Positions 46,977 through 56,404 of a stretch of DNA of 64,000 nucleotides are shown piece by piece (the stretch's first letter is position 1; every line of letters starts with the position of its first letter). The notes below the pieces were generated by a model. The model worked only from the letters and a program-made list of their open reading frames with translations. It had not been told where the DNA came from and searched no databases. The position numbers and the translations under genes are program-made. The stretch is from Shewanella mangrovi (GTDB lineage: Bacteria > Pseudomonadota > Gammaproteobacteria > Enterobacterales > Shewanellaceae), in contig NZ_JPEO01000010.1 in NCBI RefSeq assembly GCF_000753795.1, forward strand, positions 62,001-126,000. The letters are read 5' to 3'.

Positions 46977-46989
46977 GGAGGAGATGATG

Positions 46990-47937
46990 ATGACTCAAAG
47001 TTCCTTTGTGGTAACGCTGCTGGCCGGATTGCTGCAAGCGGTACTGCTGATGGCGGTATCACCGCTGTTCTCCGGTGTCTCTCGCGTCATTCGCGCCAAG
47101 ATGCATTCGCGTCAAGGACCGGGTGTGCTGCAGGAGTACCGCGATATTTTCAAATTACTGACCCGCCAAGAAGTGGCGCCCAGTTGCAGCGGCAATATCT
47201 ATCGCGTTATGCCGTTTGTGCTGATTGGCACCATGTTGGCGGTCGGCGCAACACTGCCATTAGTCAGCCAAGCAGCGCCGATTGCGGCGGGCGCAGATCT
47301 GATCACTGTGGTGTACATGTTCGCCATTTTCCGCTTCTTCTTTTCACTGGCAGGTTTGGATTCTGGCAGCACCTTTGCAGGTATCGGTGCTAGTCGCGAG
47401 TTGACCCTCGGCATTTTGGTGGAACCGATTCTGATGCTGAGTTTGCTGGTGGTCGCGCTGATTGTTGGCTCGACCAATATCGGCAACATCAGCAGCAGTT
47501 TTGCGGCGGAACACTGGAATGCGCCCACCGCCACGGCGATGGCGCTGATTGCGTGTGCGTTCGCGGTATTTATCGAGATGGGCAAAATCCCGTTCGATGT
47601 CGCCGAAGCGGAGCAAGAGCTGCAAGAAGGGCCATTAGCCGAGTATTCAGGCTCAGGGCTGGCACTGGTGAAATGGGGCCTCAGCCTCAAGCAAGTGGTG
47701 GTGGCTGGCTTGTTCTTGGCGATCTTTGTGCCGTTTGGCAAAGCGGCGGATATCGGCTTGGTCAGCTTAGTGCTGGGCACTGTGGCGTTTTTGCTGAAGT
47801 TGCTGCTGATATTTGTGATTGCCTCGGTGATTGAAAACACCTTAGCGCGTGGTCGGTTCTTACTGACTGGTCGCGTCACTTGGCTGGGCTTCGGCATCGC
47901 GGTGCTGGCGTTCGTGTTCTATCTCACTGGGTTGTAA
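46990..47937 (+). CDS. hyfC: Hydrogenase-4 membrane subunit HyfC (NuoH-like)
   Basis: A 315-residue membrane protein, the length of E. coli HyfC, equivalent to NuoH/HycD, which docks the peripheral arm. It contains KMHSRQGPGVLQEYRDIFKL, GASRELTLGILVEP and EMGKIPFDVAEAEQELQEGP, the conserved acidic loop at the docking site. Three tandem ATG codons occur at 46984-46992; the last is best spaced from GGGAGGAG. Confidence 0.95.
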   Translation: MTQSSFVVTLLAGLLQAVLLMAVSPLFSGVSRVIRAKMHSRQGPGVLQEYRDIFKLLTRQEVAPSCSGNIYRVMPFVLIGTMLAVGATLPLVSQAAPIAAGADLITVVYMFAIFRFFFSLAGLDSGSTFAGIGASRELTLGILVEPILMLSLLVVALIVGSTNIGNISSSFAAEHWNAPTATAMALIACAFAVFIEMGKIPFDVAEAEQELQEGPLAEYSGSGLALVKWGLSLKQVVVAGLFLAIFVPFGKAADIGLVSLVLGTVAFLLKLLLIFVIASVIENTLARGRFLLTGRVTWLGFGIAVLAFVFYLTGL

Positions 47938-47952
47938 GGAGACCAGCATTTT

Positions 47953-49392
47953 ATGGAAACTATTGCGCTTGCGACCATGTTGTTGCCCTTTATCGGGGCG
48001 CTGCTGATCGCCTTATCGCCGCAACGTTATGCCAAAGTGCTTTGTACGGCATTTGCGTTGTTGGCCACCCTTGGCATGGGCTGGTTAGCCCTGAGCTATT
48101 TAGGCAGTGGTAAAACCGATGTCACCATTCCACTTTACAGCTTTGGTCATACGCAAATCTTCGGCTTTGTGATTGACCGCGTCAGCACGCTGATTGGCTT
48201 TGCGGTGGTATCGCTTGGCTTTTTAATCAGTTTGTACTCATGCGGTTATTTGACCGCGCTGAACCGTGAACATCCCCACGATGGCAGCAACCGTTACTAC
48301 GCGCTGCTGCTGATCTTTATTGGCGCGATGGCGGGCTTGACGCTGTCATCCACCATCCTCGGTCAACTGCTGTTTTTCGAAATCACCGGCGGTTGTTCGT
48401 GGGGCTTGATTGGTTATTACCAAAGTCCGAAGTCGCTGCGCTCGGCGTTAAAAGCGCTGATTGTGACCCACATTGCGTCAGTGGGGTTGTATCTGGCCGC
48501 AGCATGGTTATTTGCCAAAACCGGTACCTTCGAACTGACCGCGATTGCACAGCTCAGCGATGCTGACAAGCTGGTGGTCTTCGGCGGCATTCTGTTTGCT
48601 GCTTGGGGTAAATCAGCTCAGTTGCCACTGCATATGTGGCTGCCAGATGCGATGGAAGCACCAACTCCGGTGAGTGCTTACTTACACGCCGCATCCATGG
48701 TGAAAGTGGGGGTGTACATTTTTGCCCGCGCCATTATGTCGTCCGATACCGTACCGCACCAAATCGGCGTGGTCGGGGTGGTAATGGCGACAATCACTAT
48801 GGTGTACGGCTTCCTGATGTATCTGCCACAGAAAGATATGAAACGCCTGTTGGCATACTCCACCATCGCGCAGCTGTCATACATCTTCCTCGCATTATCC
48901 ATGTCCACCTTCAATTCGGAGATGGCCTTTGATGCGGGTGTTGCCTACATCTTCAACCACGCTTACGCCAAGAGTTTGTTCTTCTTGGTGGCTGGTGCGC
49001 TGAGCTATGCCTGCGGTACGCGCATGCTGCCAAAACTGCGCGGCATGCTCAAAAGTATGCCGCTGCTGGGCATCGGTTTCTGTGTAGCAGCGATGGCGAT
49101 TGCTGGGGTGCCACCGTTCAACGGCTTCTTCAGTAAATTCCCGTTGTTTGCTGCAGGTTTCAGCCTGACGGGCGAACACTGGTGGCTGATGCCGCTGCTG
49201 ATTGTGGCGTTGATTGAATCGGTAGCCAGCTTTGCGTGGTTATTGATGTGGTTTGGTCGCACCGTGCCCGGTGAGCCTTCGCCTGAATTGGCGAGCGCCC
49301 AGCCGCTGCCACTGTCGATGAAACTGGTGTTGTTGGTGCTGATTGTGATGTCGCTGGTATCCAGCGTTATTGCAGCCAACTGGCTAAATTGA
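47953..49392 (+). CDS. hyfD: Hydrogenase-4 membrane subunit HyfD (antiporter-like, Hyf-specific)
   Basis: A 479-residue NuoL/M/N-like protein, identical in length to E. coli HyfD and absent from the smaller Hyc complex. Antiporter core motifs: LFFEITGGCSWGLIGYYQSP, FAAWGKSAQLPLHMWLPDAM (channel Lys in broken helix), [20 protein letters not shown]. It adds a putative ion-translocating module. The presence of hyfD, hyfE and hyfF marks this as an FHL-2-type complex. Confidence 0.94.
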   Translation: METIALATMLLPFIGALLIALSPQRYAKVLCTAFALLATLGMGWLALSYLGSGKTDVTIPLYSFGHTQIFGFVIDRVSTLIGFAVVSLGFLISLYSCGYLTALNREHPHDGSNRYYALLLIFIGAMAGLTLSSTILGQLLFFEITGGCSWGLIGYYQSPKSLRSALKALIVTHIASVGLYLAAAWLFAKTGTFELTAIAQLSDADKLVVFGGILFAAWGKSAQLPLHMWLPDAMEAPTPVSAYLHAASMVKVGVYIFARAIMSSDTVPHQIGVVGVVMATITMVYGFLMYLPQKDMKRLLAYSTIAQLSYIFLALSMSTFNSEMAFDAGVAYIFNHAYAKSLFFLVAGALSYACGTRMLPKLRGMLKSMPLLGIGFCVAAMAIAGVPPFNGFFSKFPLFAAGFSLTGEHWWLMPLLIVALIESVASFAWLLMWFGRTVPGEPSPELASAQPLPLSMKLVLLVLIVMSLVSSVIAANWLN

Positions 49393-49401
49393 GGAATCAC
49401 C

Positions 49402-50052
49402 ATGACTGGAACACTTCTTGTCAACAATCTGGCCGGGCTGATGATCGTCACTTCGATGATGGTGATCGCTGCCAGAAAACCTACGGTGTCGGCGGGGCTG
49501 TACGCGCTACAGTCACTGGTGCTGGTGGGCATTTTCCTGAGCCTTGCATCGCTGTTTGATGCTCACGAGCTGTATATGTGGTCAATCAGCGCCTTCATCA
49601 CCAAGGTGGTGTTGGTGCCGCTGATCATGTATCGCGCCTTTCGCAAAATGGCTGACCCTAAAGCCGATGGCGGCGTGCTGAGCACGGCGGTGCTGATCAT
49701 GATTGCCGCGATCATTGTGCTGATCAGCTATTTCGCTACCAAACCGGTGCAATTACCAATGCTGACCGATCTGAAACCTGTGCTGGCGGTATCGTTGGGG
49801 CACTTTTTGATTGGGCTGCTGTGCATTGTCAGCCAGCGCAACATTCTCAAACAGGTGTTTGGTTACTGCCTGATGGAGAACGGCGCGCATCTGACATTGG
49901 CGCTACTGGCCTACAAAGCGCCGGAGTTAGTCGAAATTGGTATTGCCACCGATTCTATCTTTGCAGTGATCATCATGGCGCTGATGGCGCGGCGTATTTA
50001 CCGCACCATGAACACCCTTGATGTACAAAAACTGATTTCGTTGAAAGGGTGA
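49402..50052 (+). CDS. hyfE: Hydrogenase-4 membrane subunit HyfE (NuoK-like fusion)
   Basis: A 216-residue membrane protein with about six or seven helices, same length as E. coli HyfE. The C-terminal half ([20 protein letters not shown]) is NuoK/MnhC-like. It follows hyfD by nine bases; its TGA ends six bases before the chosen hyfF start. Confidence 0.92.
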   Translation: MTGTLLVNNLAGLMIVTSMMVIAARKPTVSAGLYALQSLVLVGIFLSLASLFDAHELYMWSISAFITKVVLVPLIMYRAFRKMADPKADGGVLSTAVLIMIAAIIVLISYFATKPVQLPMLTDLKPVLAVSLGHFLIGLLCIVSQRNILKQVFGYCLMENGAHLTLALLAYKAPELVEIGIATDSIFAVIIMALMARRIYRTMNTLDVQKLISLKG

Positions 50053-50057
50053 TGACT

Positions 50058-51695
50058 ATGGATACTTTTACATTATTTATCATCCTGTTGGCGATCCCGT
50101 TGCTCACCGCTTTAGCCGCATTTACCTGCCAGCTTTTGGGTACACCAAGAGCAGTATTAACTGCGGTGCATAGTGTTGGTTCAACCTTATTACTGTTGGT
50201 ATCGCTGTTCGCGGTGTGGACGGTGTATCAGCAAGGTGAACTACTGGCGGGGCACAACTGGCTACATCTCGATGGTTTGAGTTCACTGTTTCTCGCCATT
50301 CTCGGCGTGATTGGTTTTATCACTGGTATTTATTCTATCGGTTATATGAACCATGAGCTGGAAGAGGGCGAAGTCAGCCTTAAATCCTTAGGCACTTACT
50401 ACGGTTTCTTCCATCTGTTCCTATTCACTATGTTGTTGGTGATCACCAGTAACAACCTGATTTTGATGTGGGCGGCGATTGAAGCCACCACCTTGAGTTC
50501 AGCGTTTTTGGTGGGCTTGTATGGTCAGCAATCGTCACTGGAAGCGGCGTGGAAATACATCATCATCTGTACTGTCGGCGTGGCCTTTGGTCTCTACGGT
50601 ACTGTGTTGGTGTACGCCAACGCCGCCAATGTAATGCCAAATCCGGGCGATGCCATCTTCTGGAGCGAAGTGTTAAAACACGCCAGTTTGCTGGATAGCA
50701 GTTTGATGCATTTGGCGTTTATCTTCGTGTTGATTGGCTTTGGTACCAAAACCGGTTTGTTCCCAATGCATGCTTGGTTGCCTGACGCGCACTCAGAAGC
50801 ACCAAGTCCAACCTCTGCTTTGTTGTCAGCGGTGCTGCTCAACTGTGCGCTGTTAGTGATTATTCGCTACGCCATTTTGATCAGCGCAGCAATCGGCCCT
50901 GAATTTCCACAAGGCTTGCTGTTGGTGTTCGGCTTGTTGTCAGTCGCGGTGGCTGCGTTCCTGATCTTGGTGCAGCGCGACATGAAACGGCTGCTGGCCT
51001 ATTCCAGTGTGGAAAACATGGGCTTGATTGCGGTGGCGCTCGGCATTGGTGGTCCACTTGGCATCTTTGCTGCTATGTTGCACACACTGAATCACAGCCT
51101 TGGCAAAACCTTGCTGTTCTGCGGTTCAGGTAACGTGCTGCTGAAATATGGCACCCGTGATATGAACGCCGTTAAAGGCTTGTTACGTGTGGCACCGTTA
51201 TCTGGTGCGCTATTTGCCGGTGGCGCTTTGGCCCTCGGCGGTATGCCACCGTTCAACCTGTTCCTCAGTGAGTTTATGACCGTCACCGCCGGTATTCGTG
51301 CGGGCCATCTGTGGTTGGTGCTGTTACTGCTGGCATTGCTCACTATCGTGCTGGCAGGTTTGGTGCGGATGATTGTGATGTCCGTACTTGGTAAACAACC
51401 TGATAACGTCAGCAAAGGTGAACTTGGCTGGCAGACCACCGCACCGCTGGCGGTGTTGATGGTACTGATGGTGCTGATGGGCACCCACATTCCACAACCC
51501 TTACAACAACTGCTGAAACAAGCCACCACCATTGTGCTCAACGGTGATCAAGCCGGCATTAGCGAGTTACATGCACTCGAGCAGCAATTGCCCGGCGCAA
51601 CTAACGGCGCTGAGAAAACCGCTCTGAACACTGTTTTGAACACAGCTACGAACACTGCTTCCCATTCTTCCGCGCAGGAGATGTCCCGTGAATAA
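50058..51695 (+). CDS. hyfF: Hydrogenase-4 membrane subunit HyfF (NuoN/L-like, Hyf-specific)
   Basis: A 545-residue third antiporter-like subunit (E. coli HyfF 526). Core motifs: [20 protein letters not shown] (channel Glu), [20 protein letters not shown] (Lys in broken helix), [20 protein letters not shown]. The last 45 residues form a low-complexity Ala/Asn/Thr tail ([15 protein letters not shown]) not present in E. coli as far as I recall. ATG 50058 has AAAGGG eight bases before it; 50049 and 50052 are in-frame alternatives with poor spacing. Confidence 0.93.
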   Translation: MDTFTLFIILLAIPLLTALAAFTCQLLGTPRAVLTAVHSVGSTLLLLVSLFAVWTVYQQGELLAGHNWLHLDGLSSLFLAILGVIGFITGIYSIGYMNHELEEGEVSLKSLGTYYGFFHLFLFTMLLVITSNNLILMWAAIEATTLSSAFLVGLYGQQSSLEAAWKYIIICTVGVAFGLYGTVLVYANAANVMPNPGDAIFWSEVLKHASLLDSSLMHLAFIFVLIGFGTKTGLFPMHAWLPDAHSEAPSPTSALLSAVLLNCALLVIIRYAILISAAIGPEFPQGLLLVFGLLSVAVAAFLILVQRDMKRLLAYSSVENMGLIAVALGIGGPLGIFAAMLHTLNHSLGKTLLFCGSGNVLLKYGTRDMNAVKGLLRVAPLSGALFAGGALALGGMPPFNLFLSEFMTVTAGIRAGHLWLVLLLLALLTIVLAGLVRMIVMSVLGKQPDNVSKGELGWQTTAPLAVLMVLMVLMGTHIPQPLQQLLKQATTIVLNGDQAGISELHALEQQLPGATNGAEKTALNTVLNTATNTASHSSAQEMSRE

Positions 51696-53418
51696 TCAAT
51701 CCACTGTTGCTAATGCCCAGAATCGCGGCGGCGCATATATCGCGCAGCTTCGGGCGCTGTTTCCAACAGCCATCCTCGAAGAAGAACGTCAAACCGAGGA
51801 TCAGTTAACGATCACCGTCAAAACCAATATGCTGCCGGAGGTCGTCGAAAGTCTTTACTACCAACACGGTGGCTGGCTCAGCGTGCTGTTTGGTAACGAT
51901 GAACGCACGCTCAACGGCCACTACGCAGTGTATTACGTGTTGTCGATGGAAGCCCATGAGAAGTGCTGGATTACCGTCAAAGTTTTGGTTGATGCCAACA
52001 CGTTGGAGTATCCAGCAGTCACGCCACGCGTGCCGGCTGCCGTGTGGGGTGAACGTGAAGTCCGCGATATGTACGGCTTACGCCCTGTTGGTTTAGCAGA
52101 CGAACGCCGCTTGGTGTTGCCAGATGATTGGCCGGATGAGCTGTATCCATTACGTAAAGACAGCATGGATTATCGGCAACGCCCAGCGCCAACCACCGAT
52201 GATGAAACCTATCCGTTTATCAATGAATTAGGCAGCGATAAAAACCGCATCGTGCCGATTGGTCCGCTGCACGTCACTTCTGACGAACCGGGTCATTTCC
52301 GTCTGTTCGTCGATGGGGAACGGATTGTTGATGCGGATTATCGTCTGTTCTATGTGCATCGCGGCATGGAAAAACTGGCAGAAACCCGCATGGGTTATAA
52401 CGAAGTGACCTTTCTGTCAGACCGTGTTTGCGGCATCTGTGGTTTTGCCCACAGCACCGCGTACACCACCTCGGTAGAAAACTCACTCGGCATCAAGGTA
52501 CCAGAACGGGCACAGATGATCCGCGCCATTTTGCTGGAAGTGGAACGCCTGCACAGCCATCTGCTCAACCTTGGGTTAGCCTGTCACTTCACTGGTTTTG
52601 ACTCCGGCTTTATGCAGTTTTTCCGCGTGCGCGAAGTGTCGATGAAGATGGCGGAAATCCTCACAGGTTCGCGTAAAACCTACGGCTTGAACCTGATTGG
52701 TGGTATTCGCCGCGATCTGCTCAAAGATGACATGATTGCCACCCGCAAGCTGGCGCAAGAGATGCGCCGCGAAGTGAACGATTTAGTGGATGTGCTGATG
52801 AGTACGCCCAACATGGAACAACGTACCGTCGGTGTTGGTCGTCTCGATCCGCAAATCGCCCGTGATTTCAGTAACGTCGGCCCCATGGTGCGCGCCAGTG
52901 GCCACGCCCGCGATGCGCGTTACGATCATGCTTTTGTTGGCTACGGTTTGTTGCCAATGGAGATCCACAGCGAGCAGGGCTGCGATGTGTTGTCACGCTT
53001 AAAAGTACGCATCAACGAGGTCTATACCAGTCTCAATATGATCGACTTTGGCCTAGATAATCTGCCCGGCGGTCCGCTGCAAGTGGATGGTTTTACCTAT
53101 CAACCGCACAAGTTTGCCCTTGGTTTTACCGAAGCGCCGCGCGGCGATGACATTCACTGGAGCATGACGGGCGACAATCAGAAACTGTTCCGCTGGCGCT
53201 GCCGTGCCGCCACTTACGCTAACTGGACCACATTGCGTTACATGTTGCGTGGCAACACTGTTTCTGACGCACCGCTGATTATCGGCAGTCTCGACCCATG
53301 TTACTCCTGCACCGACCGCGTCACGTTTGTTGATGTGAAAAAGCGCACCAGTAAAACCGTGCCTTACAAAGAGGTGGAGCGTTATGGCATCGAGCGTACT
53401 AACTCACCGCTGAAGTAG
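51688..53418 (+). CDS. hyfG: Hydrogenase-4 large subunit HyfG ([NiFe] catalytic subunit, NuoC-NuoD fusion)
   Basis: A 576-residue precursor. The N-terminal 150 residues are NuoC-like ([26 protein letters not shown]); the rest is the [NiFe] catalytic domain. Nickel ligands are [10 protein letters not shown] (CxxC) and the C-terminal DPCYSCTDR. Downstream of DR lies a 32-residue tail ([12 protein letters not shown] ... ERTNSPLK), which HycI-type proteases remove after nickel insertion; in E. coli HycE the cut also follows this Arg. GTG start at 51688 has AGGAG seven bases upstream and overlaps hyfF by eight bases. It reduces protons to H2 at the cytoplasmic face. Confidence 0.96.
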   Translation: MNNQSTVANAQNRGGAYIAQLRALFPTAILEEERQTEDQLTITVKTNMLPEVVESLYYQHGGWLSVLFGNDERTLNGHYAVYYVLSMEAHEKCWITVKVLVDANTLEYPAVTPRVPAAVWGEREVRDMYGLRPVGLADERRLVLPDDWPDELYPLRKDSMDYRQRPAPTTDDETYPFINELGSDKNRIVPIGPLHVTSDEPGHFRLFVDGERIVDADYRLFYVHRGMEKLAETRMGYNEVTFLSDRVCGICGFAHSTAYTTSVENSLGIKVPERAQMIRAILLEVERLHSHLLNLGLACHFTGFDSGFMQFFRVREVSMKMAEILTGSRKTYGLNLIGGIRRDLLKDDMIATRKLAQEMRREVNDLVDVLMSTPNMEQRTVGVGRLDPQIARDFSNVGPMVRASGHARDARYDHAFVGYGLLPMEIHSEQGCDVLSRLKVRINEVYTSLNMIDFGLDNLPGGPLQVDGFTYQPHKFALGFTEAPRGDDIHWSMTGDNQKLFRWRCRAATYANWTTLRYMLRGNTVSDAPLIIGSLDPCYSCTDRVTFVDVKKRTSKTVPYKEVERYGIERTNSPLK

Positions 53419-53436
53419 TCGCTAAGGAGTCAAAAC

Positions 53437-53985
53437 ATGCTGAAATATCTAAAAAAAGCACTGAGTACTGGCGTTGTTACTGGCAGTGATCCGCTGGCAG
53501 CACCTGACTTAGATAAAAACTTTCGCGGTAAGCCAGAACACAATCCGGCGCAGTGTATTGCTTGCGCTGCCTGTATGAATGCCTGTCCCGCTAACGCACT
53601 GACGGTGCAAACCAATCTCGATAGTGGCATGCAAGAGTGGTCGCTGTTTCTCGGCCGCTGCATCTTCTGCGCCCGTTGTGAAGAAGTGTGCCCAACGGGC
53701 GCAATTGAACTGAGCCAAGAGATCCAACTGGCAGTGTGGCGCAAAGAGGATTTGTACCAGAAATCGGCCTTCCCGTTAGCCCACTGTGTGGAATGCGATA
53801 AACCGTTTGCTGTGGAAAAAGAGCTGCAATATGCCGAAGACCTGCTGCTGGCCACTGGGCAATATGAAGATCGCGCTGCTTTGCATCAGCAGCTACATAC
53901 CTGCCCACATTGCAAACGCGAACATAACATCACCCAATCGCAGCGGATTGCCATCAGTCGTATGTTACGGGAGCAACCACTATGA
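53437..53985 (+). CDS. hyfH: Hydrogenase-4 ferredoxin-type subunit HyfH (NuoI-like)
   Basis: A 182-residue protein with two 4Fe-4S motifs, [16 protein letters not shown] and [16 protein letters not shown], relaying electrons to HyfI. The C-terminal third has two further Cys pairs (HCVECDKPF and CPHCKREH), as in HycF/HyfH. Length equals E. coli HyfH (181). The end overlaps hyfI by four bases. Confidence 0.95.
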   Translation: MLKYLKKALSTGVVTGSDPLAAPDLDKNFRGKPEHNPAQCIACAACMNACPANALTVQTNLDSGMQEWSLFLGRCIFCARCEEVCPTGAIELSQEIQLAVWRKEDLYQKSAFPLAHCVECDKPFAVEKELQYAEDLLLATGQYEDRAALHQQLHTCPHCKREHNITQSQRIAISRMLREQPL

Positions 53986-54755
53986 GTCTGACTATTCCAA
54001 ATACCCGTGACGCCAACGGCATGCCGATTCCACTGACGGTGGATGAAAGCATTGCCAAGATGAAAGCGGCGTTGCTGAAAAATATTGGCCGTTCTGCTTA
54101 TGTTTATCGAGTGGACTGCGGTGGCTGTAACGGCTGTGAAATCGAGATTTTTGCCAGTATTTCGCCGCTATTTGATGCCGAACGTTTTGGTATCAAAGTG
54201 GTGCCATCGCCCCGTCATGCCGATATTCTGTTGTATACCGGCGCGGTCACTCGCTCAATGCGCGTACCTGCGCTGCGTGCCTATGAGTCAGCACCTGATC
54301 CCAAAATCATCGTCTCTTACGGCGCGTGCGGTAACAGTGGCGGCATTTTCCATGACCTCTATTGCGTGTGGGGCGGTACAGACCAAATTGTGCCGGTGGA
54401 TGTGTACATTCCCGGTTGCCCTCCCACTCCGCAAGCAACGCTATATGGTTTTGCCATGGCGCTGGGGTTACTGGAGCAGAAAATTCATGCCCGTGAGCCC
54501 TCAGCCATTGATAGTGAACCGGCACAACTGCTGCACCCGCAAGTGGCACCACAGCTGCGGGTGGCCATCGAGCGTAAAGCTCGTGAACTGGCGGGTTATC
54601 GCTATGGTCGCCAAATCGCCCATCAATATCTTGATTTGTTAGTCACACCGAATCCGCTGGATGCGTTTAAACAGTATCTCGGCGAGCAAGCGGATCCTCG
54701 CTTGAGTGAGATTTTCGGCTATCTGCAACAAGTGACTGAGGAGTTACACGCATGA
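53982..54755 (+). CDS. hyfI: Hydrogenase-4 small subunit HyfI (NuoB-like)
   Basis: A 257-residue subunit with one 4Fe-4S cluster near the [NiFe] site. Ligands: [27 protein letters not shown] and [13 protein letters not shown]. Short proximal-cluster form without the extra domains of uptake hydrogenases. Overlaps hyfH and the next gene by four bases each. Confidence 0.96.
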   Translation: MSLTIPNTRDANGMPIPLTVDESIAKMKAALLKNIGRSAYVYRVDCGGCNGCEIEIFASISPLFDAERFGIKVVPSPRHADILLYTGAVTRSMRVPALRAYESAPDPKIIVSYGACGNSGGIFHDLYCVWGGTDQIVPVDVYIPGCPPTPQATLYGFAMALGLLEQKIHAREPSAIDSEPAQLLHPQVAPQLRVAIERKARELAGYRYGRQIAHQYLDLLVTPNPLDAFKQYLGEQADPRLSEIFGYLQQVTEELHA

Positions 54756-55156
54756 GTGAAACAGTCACTTTTTTCATCCTGAATCAGAAGTTTGTTGACG
54801 ACAAGGATGCCAAACCGGAAACCCAACAATTGGTGTATTACGGCTTGGCGATCGGCCATCACCTAGGGGTGATTGACTGTTTTAAACCCGCCATGAGTTG
54901 CCCGCTAACGCGTTACTTGGAATGGCTGGCGTTGATCCCGAGCGATCTGGCGCGGCGCAAGCTCGAAGGCATTCCCAAGTATGGCGAGATCGTCATTGAC
55001 AGTAGTCATGTGGTGCTGCTGGCCAAAGGCTTAGCCGAGATGGCAGATGATGTTGAGCAGGAGTTTTTGCACTGGCGTGATCAACTCATGACCATGCTGG
55101 AGATGATGCAAAACGAACCCGCGATCCAGCTGATTGTGCGGAGGCTTAATGACTGA
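54752..55156 (+). CDS. hyfJ: HyfJ/HycH-type formate hydrogenlyase maturation protein
   Basis: A 134-residue soluble protein (E. coli HyfJ 137, HycH 136). It contains [20 protein letters not shown], the start of the conserved HycH family core, and [19 protein letters not shown]. HycH is needed to mature the hydrogenase. It overlaps hyfI by four bases and hycI by eight. Confidence 0.9.
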   Translation: MSETVTFFILNQKFVDDKDAKPETQQLVYYGLAIGHHLGVIDCFKPAMSCPLTRYLEWLALIPSDLARRKLEGIPKYGEIVIDSSHVVLLAKGLAEMADDVEQEFLHWRDQLMTMLEMMQNEPAIQLIVRRLND

Positions 55157-55652
55157 GCAAACTCAAAATACTGCCAATGCTGACAACATTATTTTGTGCG
55201 TCGGCAATAGCATGATGGGCGACGATGGCGCTGGTCCTTTATTAGCACAAAAGCTTGCTGCCGACCCGCTAGATAATTGGTTGGTGTTAGACGGCGGTAG
55301 CGCACCCGAAACCGAAACTGTGCGTATTCGCGAACTGAAACCTAAGACCTTGCTGGTGATTGATGCCACCGAGATGGGGCTCAATCCCGGCGAGATGCGT
55401 GTGGTTGACCCTGACTGTATCAGCGAAATGATGTTAATGAGCACGCACTCCATGCCGCTCAATTTTCTGATTGATGATTTGAAAGACGCGGTTACTGAGG
55501 TGGTGATGATTGGTATTCAGCCTGACATCGTCGGTTTTTGCTATCCGATGTCGCCAGCGGTGATGGATGCGGTCACTCAATTGGAGCAGCAATTGCGTGC
55601 TGATACCTGGCGCGCTATCTCAGCATTAATCGACACATCGGATGTGTTATGA
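55149..55652 (+). CDS. hycI: Hydrogenase maturation protease HycI
   Basis: A 167-residue endopeptidase (E. coli HycI 156) that trims the large subunit. The family start GNSMMGDDGAGPLLA and VLDGGSAPETE contain the Asp residues that sense nickel, and STHSMPLNFLIDDLK holds the conserved His. Its substrate is the HyfG tail encoded 1.7 kb upstream. In E. coli hycI is in the hyc, not hyf, operon, so this operon mixes both arrangements. Confidence 0.94.
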   Translation: MTEQTQNTANADNIILCVGNSMMGDDGAGPLLAQKLAADPLDNWLVLDGGSAPETETVRIRELKPKTLLVIDATEMGLNPGEMRVVDPDCISEMMLMSTHSMPLNFLIDDLKDAVTEVVMIGIQPDIVGFCYPMSPAVMDAVTQLEQQLRADTWRAISALIDTSDVL

Positions 55653-55658
55653 CGTCAT

Positions 55659-55676
55659 TTCGACAGTTTTGTCGAA
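55659..55676. promoter_or_regulatory. Palindrome upstream of hydN, candidate FhlA-type activator site
   Basis: TTCGACA GTTT TGTCGAA, perfect 7-bp arms, followed by TCGACA. It lies about 80 bases upstream of a sigma-54-like element, as expected of an enhancer site. It differs from the E. coli FhlA consensus. Confidence 0.5.
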
Positions 55677-55757
55677 TCGACATCAAAGTTGTGTTGTTTA
55701 AAAAATGCTAATGTCGTCATTTATTAGTAAGTGTGTGAATTTAAAAAATAAAATAAT

Positions 55758-55773
55758 TGGCTCGGATTATGTA
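55758..55773 (+). promoter_or_regulatory. Weak sigma-54-like promoter of hydN-fdhF
   Basis: TGGCTCGGATTATGTA keeps the GG of -24 and correct spacing, but has GT in place of GC at -12. Seventy bases upstream of the hydN start. Confidence 0.38.
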
Positions 55774-55842
55774 TAGAGCCAGATGTAGCAAAGTGCTTTG
55801 TCAATGCAGGAACCAAAGCTTGTATACAACCGGAGAAAATCA

Positions 55843-56385
55843 ATGAATCGATTTATTCTCGCAGATGCCAACAAATGCATCGGCTGCCGGACTTGCGAGG
55901 TAGCTTGTGCTGTTGCACATCGAGCGGACGGGGATGTTACCGCGCTGAACGATGCCAACTTCACCCCTCGCATCCATGTTGTTAAAGGAGGGGATATCAG
56001 CACCGCTGCCACGTGCCGCCAGTGCGAGGATGCCCCATGTGCCAATGTGTGCCCTAATCATGCGATTCGTCGTGAGCACGGCTTTGTGCATGTGTTGCAG
56101 GAACGCTGCATCGGCTGCAAAACCTGTGTGGTGGCCTGTCCTTACGGGGCGATGGATGTGGTGACTTACCAAACCACGCGCAACACCGGCGCTGCCGTGA
56201 ATGTGCTGGTGAATAAGGCACAAGCCAATAAGTGCGATCTGTGCCATACCCGTGACCAAGGCCCGGCCTGTATCGAAGTTTGTCCAACGAATGCGCTTCG
56301 CTGTGTTGATCGCGCTGAGCTGGAAAAGCTAAGTGCTGAAAAACGTCGTCGCACCGCGCTGGAAGCTGGCGCGCTCTATATCTAA
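55843..56385 (+). CDS. hydN: HydN-type electron-transfer subunit for formate dehydrogenase H
   Basis: A 180-residue ferredoxin-like protein with four 4Fe-4S motifs: CIGCRTCEVACAVAH, CRQCEDAPCANVC, CIGCKTCVVACPYGAM and CDLCHTRDQGPACIEVC. It belongs with HycB/HydN/HyfA and would link FdhF to the hydrogenase arm. ATG 55843 follows CGGAG by seven bases; an upstream extension to 55798 lacks support. It precedes fdhF by 19 bases, so the two form an operon. Confidence 0.92.
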   Translation: MNRFILADANKCIGCRTCEVACAVAHRADGDVTALNDANFTPRIHVVKGGDISTAATCRQCEDAPCANVCPNHAIRREHGFVHVLQERCIGCKTCVVACPYGAMDVVTYQTTRNTGAAVNVLVNKAQANKCDLCHTRDQGPACIEVCPTNALRCVDRAELEKLSAEKRRRTALEAGALYI

Positions 56386-56404
56386 GTCTGTCAGGATATT
56401 TGTT

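Noticed and set aside
44335-54755. Cluster taken as NADH dehydrogenase (complex I)
   Set aside because: The large subunit keeps both nickel CxxC motifs and a cleavable tail, and HycH, HycI, HydN and FdhF follow, so it is a [NiFe] hydrogenase.
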